From contig CAYVHB010000006.1 in NCBI GenBank assembly GCA_964450865.1, forward strand, positions 1 to 64,000: a stretch of 64,000 nucleotides of DNA. Reading direction: 5' to 3'. This document shows, piece after piece, positions 34,801 to 42,955 of this stretch. The notes below the pieces were generated by a model. It was not told where the DNA came from. It did no database searches and was given only the letters and a program-made list of their open reading frames with translations. Position 1 is the first letter of the stretch. Each line of letters opens with the position of its first letter. The DNA is from CAYVHB01 sp964450865 (GTDB lineage: Bacteria; Bacillota; Clostridia; Saccharofermentanales; UBA5734). The translations under genes were made by a program, and so were the position numbers.

Positions 34801-35365
34801 CCTGGACTTCGACCTTCTGGATCTCATGGGAGGTCCGGAAACCATCAAAGAAATGGAGGAACGGCACGCGGCCCTTGATCGCTGCGAGGTGGGCCACCGC
34901 AGCCAGGTCGACAACTTCCTGGACACTGGAGGAGCAGAGCATGGCAAAACCGGTCTGGCGGCAGGCCATGACGTCGGCATGATCGCCGAAAATCGACAGG
35001 GCATGGGCGGCCAGGGCGCGGGCGGTGACATGGAAGACGCCGGGGAGCAGCTCGCCGGAAATCTTGTACATGTTGGGGATCATCAGGAGCAGGCCCTGGG
35101 AAGCGGTGTAGGTGGTGGTCAGGGCGCCGGTGGCCAGCGAGCCGTGAACGACAGCTGCCGCGCCGCCTTCAGACTGCATTTCCACGACGTTGACAGTCTG
35201 GCCGAAGATGTTCTTGCGGCCCTCCTGTGCCCACTGATCGGTGTAGTCAGCCATCGGGGATGAGGGCGTGATGGGGAAGATACCGGCTACTTCCGTAAAA
35301 GCATACGAGGTGTATGCTGCTGCGGTGTTGCCGTCCATGGTCATGAACTTCTTTTGTTTTGCCAT
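31826..35365 (-). CDS. nifJ: Pyruvate:ferredoxin (flavodoxin) oxidoreductase
   Basis: 1179 residues, a single-chain PFOR of full length, from ATG 35365 (AAGGAG upstream). Oxidises pyruvate and CoA to acetyl-CoA and CO2 with reduction of ferredoxin. Seen in order: domain I (AAAYTSYAFTEVAGIFPITP), domain II with VGMVKVHLYRPFS, two ferredoxin-type clusters (CIQCNQCSYVCPHGV and CTGCGSCADTCPAKQ, about 685-760), a Cys-rich segment CAGCGETPYTKL, and the TPP site GDGWAYDIGFGGLDHVL...NTGGQASKSTP (about 960-1000). It supplies reduced ferredoxin for Rnf. Confidence 0.97.
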   Translation of the reverse strand: MAKQKKFMTMDGNTAAAYTSYAFTEVAGIFPITPSSPMADYTDQWAQEGRKNIFGQTVNVVEMQSEGGAAAVVHGSLATGALTTTYTASQGLLLMIPNMYKISGELLPGVFHVTARALAAHALSIFGDHADVMACRQTGFAMLCSSSVQEVVDLAAVAHLAAIKGRVPFLHFFDGFRTSHEIQKVEVQDYAELAKLVDMDAVKAFRERGLSPNHPTLRGTAQNPDIYFQGREAANPYYNALPAVVDYYLDEINKLTGRDYKPFNYYGAPDAERVIIAMGSICEAIEETIDLLVSRGEKVGMVKVHLYRPFSVDRLLACIPATAKTIAVLDRTKEPGAHGEPLYLDVCAAFTSKCNGPVIVGGRYGLGSKDTTPDQILAVYKNLAADVPKNGFTIGIVDDVTNTSLALEESIDTAAAGTIAARFWGLGADGTVGANKNSIKIIGDHTDMYAQAYFSYDSKKSGGVTISDLRFGKTPIRSTYLVNKADFVACHNQSYVDKYDMLSALKPGGIFLLNTQWDEAELEQNLPATVKNYLAQNNIQFYTIDAVTKADQIGLGGRINTICQAAFFKLAQVIPVEDAVKYMKKAIVKSYGNKGDDIVNMNYAAVDAGIEGVKKIEVPAAWATAVDAPKAAAKEVPAFIKNVVEVMNAQQGDKLPVSAFSGREDGTFPQGTSQYEKRMIAVKVPSWQPDNCIQCNQCSYVCPHGVIRPFLLTDDEAAKAPEGFVTRKGMKPYDSYQYRIQISVLDCTGCGSCADTCPAKQKALVMEPIKQHLNQAEYWEYANALPLKPNPMNKETVKGSQFELPLFEFSGACAGCGETPYTKLVTQLVGDRMQISNATGCSSIWGGSAPSMPYTLNRKGQGPAWANSLFEDNAEHGLGMHLGAKQMRARIAANLKDLLSLNPSEAITAAGQAWLDAKEDGKKTRAVSEALAAALKAYNADDVAAIELIAKLLDMEDYFVKRSTWIIGGDGWAYDIGFGGLDHVLATGEDINILVLDTEVYSNTGGQASKSTPTGAVAQFAAGGKPIKKKDLGMMAMSYGYVYVASIAMGANQNQTLKAIAEAEAWHGPSLIIAYSPCINHGIKGGMTVSQRHEKEAVDCGYWHLYRFNPALKLEGKNPFVLDSKEPTGNFQAFLRSEVRYTTLFKKAPKDVVDALFLKTEEDSKERFASYKRMASTIE

Positions 35366-35428
35366 GTGACACTCTCCTTTATTTTCCATAATAGGTTGAA
35401 CAAATCTGTCAAAAAATAATGAGGGACC

Positions 35429-35638
35429 CAGTGGTATTATAACATAGTCAATTGCCGCTGCACACCCAATCAGTTGCCGCTGCNNNNNNNNNNNNNNNNN
35501 NNNNNNNNNNNNNNNNNNNNNNNNNNNNNNNNNNNNNNNNNNNNNNNNNNNNNNNNNNNNNNNNNNNNNNNNNNNNNNNNNNNCAGTGGTATTATAACAT
35601 AGTCAATTGCCGCTGCACACCCAATCAGTTGCCGCTGC
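35429..35638. other. Assembly seam: 55-bp identical flanks around 100 Ns
   Basis: Bases 35429-35483 equal 35584-35638 exactly, and the Ns (35484-35583) number exactly 100. The same arrangement occurs at 57964-58173. This is what two contigs sharing a terminal 55-mer look like when scaffolded without merging. Confidence 0.92.
35436..35444 (-). promoter_or_regulatory. Extended -10 promoter candidate for nifJ
   Basis: On the minus strand the sequence reads TGTTATAAT, a TATAAT with the extended-10 TGn, about 70 bases before the nifJ ATG; the -35 match is poor. The tandem repeats at 35604-35678 would lie just upstream once the gap is closed. Confidence 0.4.
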
Positions 35639-35678
35639 ACATCCAATCAGTTGCCGCTGCACATCCGGGCAGTTGCCG
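35604..35678. repeat. 22-bp tandem repeat upstream of nifJ
   Basis: About 3.4 units with consensus CAGTTGCCGCTGCACATCCA plus two bases, at 35604, 35626, 35648 and a partial at 35670. Units are contiguous with no spacers. Copy number is uncertain because the assembly breaks inside the array. Confidence 0.75.
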
Positions 35679-35788
35679 TGATCAGGTTGCCGGCGGCCGC
35701 GTTTGTAACAGCAGCAGGTCGTTCATTCAGGCTGCAGGTATCCGGCTGACACATCCAGGGCCGGCCGGACACCAGCCAGGCTGTCGGT

Positions 35789-37342
35789 TCAGCGGATAAT
35801 CAGGCTGCTGCCGGTCATCTCGGCCGGCTTGGCCAGGCCCATCAGGTCCAGCATCGTCGGGGCCAGGTCAGCCAGGCGACCGGCCTTCAGGCCAACCGGC
35901 CCGGCGCCGCCGAGGATCAGCTCGACCGGGAATGTCGTATGTGCGGTGAAAGGACCGCCGGTCTCCGGATCGATCATCTGCTCAGCATTGCCGTGATCAG
36001 CGGTGATCAGGACAATGCCACCTCTGGCGAGGACGGCGTCGACGACCAGGCCCAGGCATTCGTCGACGGCTTCGACGGCGGCTACGGCTGCCGCAAAGAC
36101 GCCAGTATGGCCGACCATGTCGCAATTGGCGAAGTTGAGGATGATGACGTCGTATTTGTCGGACTCGATTCGGCGGACAGCCTCATCGGCCACGAGGTAG
36201 GCGCTCATCTCCGGCTGCAGGTCATAGGTGGCCACCAGCGGCGAGGGAATCAGGCAGCGGTCTTCGCCGGGGAATTCCTTTTCAACGCCACCATTGAAGA
36301 AGAAGGTGACGTGAGCGTATTTTTCGGTTTCGGCGATACGCAGCTGGGTCAGGCCATTGTCGGCGATGTAAAAACCAAAGGTATTGGCCAGGCTGTCTGG
36401 CAGGTACGCGACCTGCAGACCGGGGTATTTGGCGAATTTCTTGTCATACTGGGTCATGGTGATGTAGCAAAGCGGGAACTTGCCATTGGGCAGGCCAAAA
36501 CCGTCAAAATCCGGCTGCATGAAAGCCCGGGTGATCTCGCGGGCCCGGTCGGGACGGAAATTGAAGAAGATGACGCTGTCATTGGCCTGGATGGTGGCGA
36601 CCGGCCGGCCATGCTCGGTGATGACGGTCGGGACGACAAATTCATCCATGACGCCGGCTTCATAGGAGTCGGCGACAGCCTGGACGGCATCTTCAGCCTG
36701 GTTGCCCTCGCCGAGGGTCATGGCCCGGTAGGCCTTCTCGACGCGGTCCCAGCGATTGTCACGATCCATGACATAGTAGCGGCCCATGATCGTGGCGATT
36801 TTGCCGACGCCGATTTCGGCCATCCTGGTGACCAGCTCTTCGGTGTAACCTTTGGCTGAGTCCGGGGGCACGTCACGGCCGTCGAAGAAGCAATGGACAA
36901 AAACCCGGGGCAGTCCGGCCTGTTTGGCCATTTCCAGCAGGGCATACAGGTGGGTGTTATGGCTGTGGACACCGCCGTCAGACAGCAGGCCATAGAGATG
37001 CAGGGCGGAGTCATGAGCCTGGCAGTTGGTGATGGCGGCCTGGAGGGCCGGATTGGTATAGAAGTCGCCATCCTCGACGGACTTGGTGATGCGGGTCAGT
37101 TCCTGGTAGACGATCCGGCCGGCGCCGATATTGGTGTGGCCTACCTCGGAATTGCCCATCTGTCCTTTGGGCAGGCCGACGTCCATGCCGCTGGTCTTGA
37201 TCAGGGTGTGCGGGAATTCGGCGTTGTAGCGGTCAAGATTGGGGGTGCTGGCGGCTTTCACGGCATTGCCAGCTTCGGACTCATTGACGCCAAACCCGTC
37301 AAGAATCAGAAGGGCAATCGGGCGGTTGCTGAGTGTAGCCAT
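35789..37342 (-). CDS. gpmI: 2,3-bisphosphoglycerate-independent phosphoglycerate mutase
   Basis: 517 residues, normal length. Interconverts 3- and 2-phosphoglycerate using two Mn ions. Alkaline-phosphatase-type motifs: ALLILDGFGVNESEAGNA, the phospho-Ser in PKGQMGNSEVGHTNIGAGR, FVHCFFDGRDVPP, and the metal motifs NFANCDMVGHTG and ITADHGNAEQM. Follows the pgk-tpiA gene by 70 bases with a hairpin between, and probably shares its transcript. Confidence 0.96.
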   Translation of the reverse strand: MATLSNRPIALLILDGFGVNESEAGNAVKAASTPNLDRYNAEFPHTLIKTSGMDVGLPKGQMGNSEVGHTNIGAGRIVYQELTRITKSVEDGDFYTNPALQAAITNCQAHDSALHLYGLLSDGGVHSHNTHLYALLEMAKQAGLPRVFVHCFFDGRDVPPDSAKGYTEELVTRMAEIGVGKIATIMGRYYVMDRDNRWDRVEKAYRAMTLGEGNQAEDAVQAVADSYEAGVMDEFVVPTVITEHGRPVATIQANDSVIFFNFRPDRAREITRAFMQPDFDGFGLPNGKFPLCYITMTQYDKKFAKYPGLQVAYLPDSLANTFGFYIADNGLTQLRIAETEKYAHVTFFFNGGVEKEFPGEDRCLIPSPLVATYDLQPEMSAYLVADEAVRRIESDKYDVIILNFANCDMVGHTGVFAAAVAAVEAVDECLGLVVDAVLARGGIVLITADHGNAEQMIDPETGGPFTAHTTFPVELILGGAGPVGLKAGRLADLAPTMLDLMGLAKPAEMTGSSLIIR

Positions 37343-37362
37343 GGAGATACTCCTTTCGCGGG

Positions 37363-37393
37363 AAAAGGCCGTGGAGTGATTCCGCGGCCTTTT
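37363..37393 (-). terminator. Intercistronic hairpin between pgk-tpiA and gpmI
   Basis: AAAAGGCCGCGG pairs with CCACGGCCTTTT (one wobble) around a 7-base loop. The U run is only the last four bases of the stem, so this is a partial terminator or an mRNA-stabilising hairpin. Confidence 0.55.
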
Positions 37394-37412
37394 CGGTTCG
37401 AGACGGCAGGAT

Positions 37413-39365
37413 TTACACGCCGGCGTTGCAGATTACGCTGAAATCCTCGGCCTTGAGCGACGCACCGCCAACCAGGCCGCCGTCGATGTCCGGCTGGGCG
37501 AAGAGGCCGGCGGCATTCTTGGCATTGACCGAGCCGCCGTACTGGATGCGGATGGCAGCCGCGGTGGCATCATCATAGATCTTGGCAATCAGGCCGCGGA
37601 TGAAGGCGCAGACCTCCTGGGCCTGTTCATCGCTCGCGACCTTGCCGGTGCCAATCGCCCAGATCGGCTCATAAGCGATTGTGATCAGGTTGATTTTCTC
37701 GGCCGGGATGCCGGCAAAGGCAGCATTGATCTGGTTTGTGATCAGGTCGAAGGTCTCGCCGGCTTCACGCTGGGCCAGGGATTCGCCACAGCAGATGATC
37801 GGGCGGACGCCCCAGTTGAGCGCGGCCTTGGCTTTCTTGTTGACGGTTTCGTCAGTCTCGGCAAAGTATTCACGGCGTTCGGAGTGGCCGATGATGACAT
37901 AGGGTACGCCCATTTCCGCCAGCATGCGGGCAGAAATTTCGCCGGTGAAAGCGCCGCTGTCTTCGAAGTGGCAGTTCTGGGCTGCGATCTTGACGTTGGT
38001 ATAGGCAGTGGCTTCGAGGGCCGCGGCCAGGGCCGTAAACGGCACACCGAGGGCGATCTGGGCGCCGGCATTCGTCACGAGCGGCTTGAGGGCTTCGATG
38101 AGCTTGACGGCCTCAGCCGGGATGCCCTTGTTCATTTTCCAGTTGCCGGCGGCAAAGGTGCGGCGGGGATTCTTATCCATCAGGCAGTCAATGCCGGGCA
38201 GGACCTTGCCTTCGAGGAATTCGAGCGAGGCGCCGCCGCCGGTCGAGATATGGGTGACCTGGTCGGCAAAACCGAGCAGCTCGATCGCCGCGGCCGAGTC
38301 GCCGCCGCCGATGATCGAAATGGCGGAGGATTCCGCCACGGCCCGGGCTACTTCACGTGTGCCCGTGGCAAAGCGGTCAAACTCGAAGACGCCCATCGGA
38401 CCGTTCCAGACGACCGTGGCGGCTGAGCTGACAGCGTTGGCGAATTCTTTGATCGTATCCGCACCGATGTCCAGGCCCATCCAGCCGTCGGGAATCTCAC
38501 TGGACGGAACAGTCCTGGCCTCGGCGTCAGCGGCAAACTGGCTGGCGATGACCGTGTCGGTGGGCAGGAGCAGGTTGATCCCGCGGGTGGCGGCCTTGTC
38601 GAGCAGGGCCTTGGCCATCTCGATCTTGTCGGTCTCGCACAGGGAGGTGCCGATGCCATAGCCCTTGGCGGCAAAGAAGGTGTAGGCCATGCCACCGCCA
38701 ATGATCAGGGTGTCGACTTTATCGATCAGGTTCTCGATGACGCCGATCTTGTCCGAAACCTTGGCGCCACCAAGAATGGCGACGAAAGGACGTTTGGGCT
38801 CAACCAGGGCGCTGCCCATGACATCGAGCTCCTTCTGGATCAGATAGCCGCAGACGGCTGGGAGATAATTGGCCAGGCCTGCGGTCGAAGCATGAGCCCG
38901 GTGTGCGGTGCCGAAGGCGTCGTTGACAAAAATATCGGCCAGGGAAGCCAGTTCACGGGCAAATGCCGGATTATTCTTGGTTTCTTCTTTATGGAAACGC
39001 ACGTTCTCGAGCATGACGATCTCACCGTCGGCCAGGGCGGCGACTTTGGCCTTGGCATCATCACCGATAACATCAGCAGCCAGGGTCACGGGCTGGCCAA
39101 GCAATTCAGCCAGGCGATCAACGGCCGGCTTCATGGAGAACTTGGCTTCCGGTCCGCTCTTCGGCCGTCCGAGATGGGAAACCAGGATCACCCTGGCCCC
39201 CTGGTCCTTCAGGTAGGAGATGGTCGGCAGGGCAGCCCGAATGCGCTTGTCATCGGTGATGACCCCCGTTTTCTTGTCGAGCGGTACATTGAAATCGACG
39301 CGGACGATGACTCGCTTTCCCTTGACATTGATGTCTTCGACAGTTTTTTTCTGCACCATGGCCAT
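37413..39365 (-). CDS. pgk-tpiA: Phosphoglycerate kinase-triosephosphate isomerase fusion
   Basis: 650 residues from ATG 39365 (AGGAG upstream). Residues 1 to about 398 are a complete phosphoglycerate kinase (VIVRVDFNVPLDK, VSHLGRPKSG, ILGGAKVSDKIGVIENLI, WNGPMGVFE, GGGDSAAAIELLG). A link of a few residues (MDKNPRRTFAAG) leads into a complete triosephosphate isomerase from about 402 (NWKMNKG, catalytic His in YVIIGHSERREYF, catalytic Glu in AYEPIWAIGTGK, QYGGSVNAKNA). No stop or frameshift separates them. The same fusion is known from Thermotoga, where both the PGK and the fusion forms are made. It sits with gpmI in a glycolytic unit. Confidence 0.95.
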   Translation of the reverse strand: MAMVQKKTVEDINVKGKRVIVRVDFNVPLDKKTGVITDDKRIRAALPTISYLKDQGARVILVSHLGRPKSGPEAKFSMKPAVDRLAELLGQPVTLAADVIGDDAKAKVAALADGEIVMLENVRFHKEETKNNPAFARELASLADIFVNDAFGTAHRAHASTAGLANYLPAVCGYLIQKELDVMGSALVEPKRPFVAILGGAKVSDKIGVIENLIDKVDTLIIGGGMAYTFFAAKGYGIGTSLCETDKIEMAKALLDKAATRGINLLLPTDTVIASQFAADAEARTVPSSEIPDGWMGLDIGADTIKEFANAVSSAATVVWNGPMGVFEFDRFATGTREVARAVAESSAISIIGGGDSAAAIELLGFADQVTHISTGGGASLEFLEGKVLPGIDCLMDKNPRRTFAAGNWKMNKGIPAEAVKLIEALKPLVTNAGAQIALGVPFTALAAALEATAYTNVKIAAQNCHFEDSGAFTGEISARMLAEMGVPYVIIGHSERREYFAETDETVNKKAKAALNWGVRPIICCGESLAQREAGETFDLITNQINAAFAGIPAEKINLITIAYEPIWAIGTGKVASDEQAQEVCAFIRGLIAKIYDDATAAAIRIQYGGSVNAKNAAGLFAQPDIDGGLVGGASLKAEDFSVICNAGV

Positions 39366-39570
39366 GTTTGTCACACTCCTAATATTAATTTTGCATTTTT
39401 CCGGGCTCCTGGGCGGCACGCTATGCTCCTAGTATTCTAAACCTAACTGTCTGATTTTTCAATTGTATTACATGAATCGGACGCAAGGTTGTGGTTTGAC
39501 GGCCGATGGCCCCTGTGGCACAATAGGGCTGAAAAACAGTGTATCTGACGGGGAAACCGGGGGAAATGGC

Positions 39571-40521
39571 GTGAAAATTTCGTTGTTGATTCCTTTCTAT
39601 AATGAAGAAAAACAGATTCCGGCCACGCTGGATGTGGTGATCCCGATTATGGCGGCAACGGGGCTGGACTTTGAGCTGGTTCTTGTCGATGATGGTTCGC
39701 GGGACCAGACCTGGACCGTCATCGAACGGGCAGCCCGGGCGGATCCGCGGATTCGCGGCTTGCGGTTTTCCCGCAATTTTGGCAAAGAGGCGGCGATCTG
39801 TGCGGCCCTTGATGCCGCGGACGGGGATGCGGTTATCCTGATGGATGGTGACCTGCAGCATCCGCCGCAGCATATTCCCGAGATGATCCGGCTCTGGCAG
39901 TCCGGTTATGATATTGTGGAAGGGATCAAGGTCACGCGCGGCAAGGAAAGCCTGGCCAGTCGCCTGAATGCGCAGGTCTTTTATGGCTTGTTCCGCTGGT
40001 TTTCCGGCTACGACCTGCGCAATGCCTCGGATTTCAAGCTGCTCGACCGCCGGGTGGTCGAGGAATGGAAAGGCTTGCCTGAACATGATACGTTCTTTCG
40101 TGGCCTCTCCGCCTGGCTGGGTTTCCGGCGAGTCACGTTTGCGTTTGAAGTTGCAGCTCGCGAAAGTGGTGGCAGCAAGTGGTCACTGTTCAAACTGGCT
40201 GCACTCAGTATCAATGCAATCACGGGATTCTCAGCCATGCCGCTGCAATTCATCACGATCAGCGGCCTGATTTTGCTGATCGGCTCCATGGCCCTGGCGC
40301 TCCAGACCCTGATTCACTGGTTTAATGGCACGGCAGCCAGTGGCTTCACGACGGTCATTTTGCTGCAACTGCTGATTGGCGGGGCGATCATGATCAGCCT
40401 GGGCCTGATTGGCATTTACATCGCGCGAATTTTCACCGAGGTAAAAGGCCGGCCACGCTATATCATCGCGGCCAGGGCCGGCATGAGCGGCGCTGGTCCC
40501 GAGCCGGGAAAGCCGGTCTGA
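39571..40521 (+). CDS. GT2 family glycosyltransferase, DPM1/GtrB-like
   Basis: 316 residues from GTG 39571 with GGGGGA 7 bases upstream. The catalytic domain has ISLLIPFYNEEKQIPATLD, LVLVDDGSRDQTW and the metal motif MDGDLQHPP; two C-terminal membrane helices (about 225-290) are typical of enzymes that load a sugar on undecaprenyl or dolichyl phosphate. The following gene is a large multi-pass protein that could use such a lipid-linked sugar. It diverges from pgk-tpiA. Confidence 0.88.
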   Translation: MKISLLIPFYNEEKQIPATLDVVIPIMAATGLDFELVLVDDGSRDQTWTVIERAARADPRIRGLRFSRNFGKEAAICAALDAADGDAVILMDGDLQHPPQHIPEMIRLWQSGYDIVEGIKVTRGKESLASRLNAQVFYGLFRWFSGYDLRNASDFKLLDRRVVEEWKGLPEHDTFFRGLSAWLGFRRVTFAFEVAARESGGSKWSLFKLAALSINAITGFSAMPLQFITISGLILLIGSMALALQTLIHWFNGTAASGFTTVILLQLLIGGAIMISLGLIGIYIARIFTEVKGRPRYIIAARAGMSGAGPEPGKPV

Positions 40522-40524
40522 GCC

Positions 40525-42852
40525 ATGGCGGCGCTGCTTTATCTGCTGCTGGCGTGGCTGACCGGCGCGACACTGCTGCGCGTCCTGGTCGGACCGATCG
40601 AACGCTGGCTTAACGGGGCCAGTCCGTTACCGGTCTTGTTACGGCTTTCTTCTGGTGCTGCCGCCGCTTTGTGGACAGGCTTGCTGCCGGTCACGGTTCT
40701 GACGTATGCCCTGGCCTGGCTGACAGCCTGGCTTGATCCCGGCGGGATCTATCCCTTAATGGTAGCCAACTTGGTTCTTGCTGCCGGCGGCTTGTTCCTG
40801 GCGGTAATGACCTGGCGGTCCAGGCGGATCAGCACACGCCAGCAGTCCGGGCCGGCTATCGCGGGTATCGGGCGCCATCGGTTTGAGCCAGCTGATATCC
40901 TGGTTGGCCTGACGCTGGTGGGCTGGCTGATTTTCGCCAGTTGGCTGATCTGGCATGGCTTCACGATCCGCTGGGAACGACTGGCAGCCGGATTTTCGGT
41001 TTTCAGCGACTTTGCGCCTCACACCGCGCTAGTCCGCTCCTTCGCCGTTGGCGACAACTGGCCCACGACCTATCCCCATTTTGCCAATGATGGGATCCGC
41101 TATCACTTTTTGTTCTACTTTCTCTGCGGGAATCTGAATTTTCTCGGTCTGCCGCTGGACTGGGCGATCAATCTGCCCAGTATCCTGGCTTTTTTATCAC
41201 TGACCATCCTGCTCGGAACGGCAGCCACCCTGATCACCGGACGCCTGGCGGCTTATTTCCTGGCACCGTTTCTATTTTTCATGCGCAGCTCGCTGGCTTT
41301 TTTTACCTTTTTGCGTGACCTGTGGCAAACGACCGGTCGCAACCTGGCGGACTGGCTGCCAGCCCTGCTGAAACAAGCTGCCTTTATCGGTGATACGCCG
41401 CGTGATGACTGGGGCTTGTGGGCAATTAATGTCTATGCCAATCAGCGCCATTTTCTGGCGGGACTGGCTGTTTTGATCCTGCTGATCCTGCTGTATCTGC
41501 CTGACCTGCAAAGGGGCCTGGACAGCTCGCGGTTCTGGCCCAGCTGGCGGCTGGCTGAAGGCTGGTTGTGGCCGGGCTGGTTGCGATCAGCCGAACTGCA
41601 GCCGGATTCCTCACGATCGGCTGAACTGCAGCCGGACTCCTCACGATCGGCTGAACTGCGGCCGGGCCGCTGGCTGCTGGCCACGCTGCTGCTGATCTGT
41701 CTGCCCTACTGGCATGGCTCGATATTGATCGCGGCCCTGATTATCATGGCTGTCATGGCCCTGTTTTCACGCCATCGCCTGGTCTATATCATACCCGCCG
41801 GCCTGGCCATTCTTTCAGCCATGCTGCAAACGCGTTTTTTTGTCGGAGTTCAGCCGTCGGGCAGTACGATCCGGCTGCAATTTTTATATGGTTTCATTGC
41901 CGAAGATCGATCCTTGCCTGGCCTGCTCATCTACCTGTTGCAGGTGACCGGACTGGTCTTGCCGCTGATGCTGGCCTATCTGTTCCTGGCCAGCCGGTTA
42001 CAGCGCGTCCTGATCACCGCGGCCAGCTGCCTGCTGGTGCTGACTTTTACCATTTCCCTGACCCCGGATGTAACGGTCAATCATAAATACCTGATGATCA
42101 TGCTGATGATTTTTGCCATTTTCCTGGCTGACCTGCTGTTGCGCCTCTGGCAAGGCCTGGCCCGGCCGGCCTCTGCGGCCGGAAAGGGCTGGTCTGCCTC
42201 TGCGGCAAAGGGCCGGCAATCAACGTCTGATAAGACCCGGCTAGTCCATCAGGTGCCGGGTCTGGTCCGCCGCCTGGCTGTTGTTTTTCTTGGTATTGTC
42301 CTGACAATAACGGGGCTGATGGAAGTCCTGATCTATGCCAACATCAATCGGAACAAGGTCCAGATCGTGCTGGATTCGCCGCTTTTAACCTGGATCGAAA
42401 CCCAGACCGCACCGCGAGATGTTTTCGTGACAGCGCCCTACCATTATGATTCGTTTTTTATGTCAGGGCGCCAGGTCTGGCTGGGTCATGCCTATTACGC
42501 ATGGTCAGCCGGCCATGATACTGAGCAGCGCCAGGCCGAGGAAACCTGGTTGCTGGCAGGTGGCGACCTCGATCCCCTGGCTCTGACAACCTATGCCCGT
42601 GCCAACCGGTTGCGTTATCTGCTGCTGGACGATACGCTGCGTACGCATCCCGATTTTGCAGTGAATGAAGCTTTCTTCCGCGCCAATTTTCTGCTGGTCG
42701 CTGAATTTCCAGACCAGGGCAATACCTTGATTTTCGATTTGCAGACTTTACAGGGGGAAAGCAATGGCGGGGATGATCTCCCGGATGGTGGCGAGGACGG
42801 CGAAACCGCGGGCACCCCGTCGGATCTGGTTGATGATGAAAACCTGGGGTAG
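40525..42852 (+). CDS. Large multi-pass membrane protein, possible GT-C glycosyltransferase
   Basis: 775 residues starting 3 bases after the GT2 stop. Many membrane helices across residues 1-600, a periplasmic-type loop with FSDFAPHTALVRSFAVGDNW and NDGIRYHFLFYF, and a soluble C-terminal domain (about 610-775) containing FVTAPYHYDSFFMSGRQ. This layout resembles lipid-linked-sugar GT-C enzymes, and the GT2 neighbour fits, but no specific family is certain. Odd: a cytoplasmic or external loop holds 2.8 copies of a 10-residue repeat RSAELQPDSS encoded by a 30-bp DNA repeat (41585-41672). Confidence 0.6.
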   Translation: MAALLYLLLAWLTGATLLRVLVGPIERWLNGASPLPVLLRLSSGAAAALWTGLLPVTVLTYALAWLTAWLDPGGIYPLMVANLVLAAGGLFLAVMTWRSRRISTRQQSGPAIAGIGRHRFEPADILVGLTLVGWLIFASWLIWHGFTIRWERLAAGFSVFSDFAPHTALVRSFAVGDNWPTTYPHFANDGIRYHFLFYFLCGNLNFLGLPLDWAINLPSILAFLSLTILLGTAATLITGRLAAYFLAPFLFFMRSSLAFFTFLRDLWQTTGRNLADWLPALLKQAAFIGDTPRDDWGLWAINVYANQRHFLAGLAVLILLILLYLPDLQRGLDSSRFWPSWRLAEGWLWPGWLRSAELQPDSSRSAELQPDSSRSAELRPGRWLLATLLLICLPYWHGSILIAALIIMAVMALFSRHRLVYIIPAGLAILSAMLQTRFFVGVQPSGSTIRLQFLYGFIAEDRSLPGLLIYLLQVTGLVLPLMLAYLFLASRLQRVLITAASCLLVLTFTISLTPDVTVNHKYLMIMLMIFAIFLADLLLRLWQGLARPASAAGKGWSASAAKGRQSTSDKTRLVHQVPGLVRRLAVVFLGIVLTITGLMEVLIYANINRNKVQIVLDSPLLTWIETQTAPRDVFVTAPYHYDSFFMSGRQVWLGHAYYAWSAGHDTEQRQAEETWLLAGGDLDPLALTTYARANRLRYLLLDDTLRTHPDFAVNEAFFRANFLLVAEFPDQGNTLIFDLQTLQGESNGGDDLPDGGEDGETAGTPSDLVDDENLG
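41585..41672 (+). repeat. 30-bp in-frame minisatellite
   Basis: Units start at 41585, 41615 and 41645 (last truncated); the second and first differ at a few positions. Encodes RSAELQPDSS. Confidence 0.85.
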
Positions 42853-42955
42853 CGCCCGGACAAAACGCTGAGAGGTCGCTGACTATGTTAAGGCGAATAT
42901 GGGATTGATCTGGCCGCAGCAATCAGCGGACAAACCTGGGAGGGAATCGCGGACT

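Larger units (their letters stand above)
35366..35788. other. 422-base non-coding stretch containing an assembly gap
   Basis: No gene. It holds the nifJ 5' region, a 55-base sequence present on both sides of 100 Ns, a 22-base tandem repeat, and about 110 bases between the repeat and the gpmI stop in which I see nothing. Confidence 0.75.

Noticed and set aside
35604..35678. CRISPR array
   Set aside because: The 22-bp units are contiguous with no unique spacers, and no cas genes are nearby.
35452..35799. Open frame reading through the first N gap
   Set aside because: It depends on translating Ns and on a duplicated contig end.
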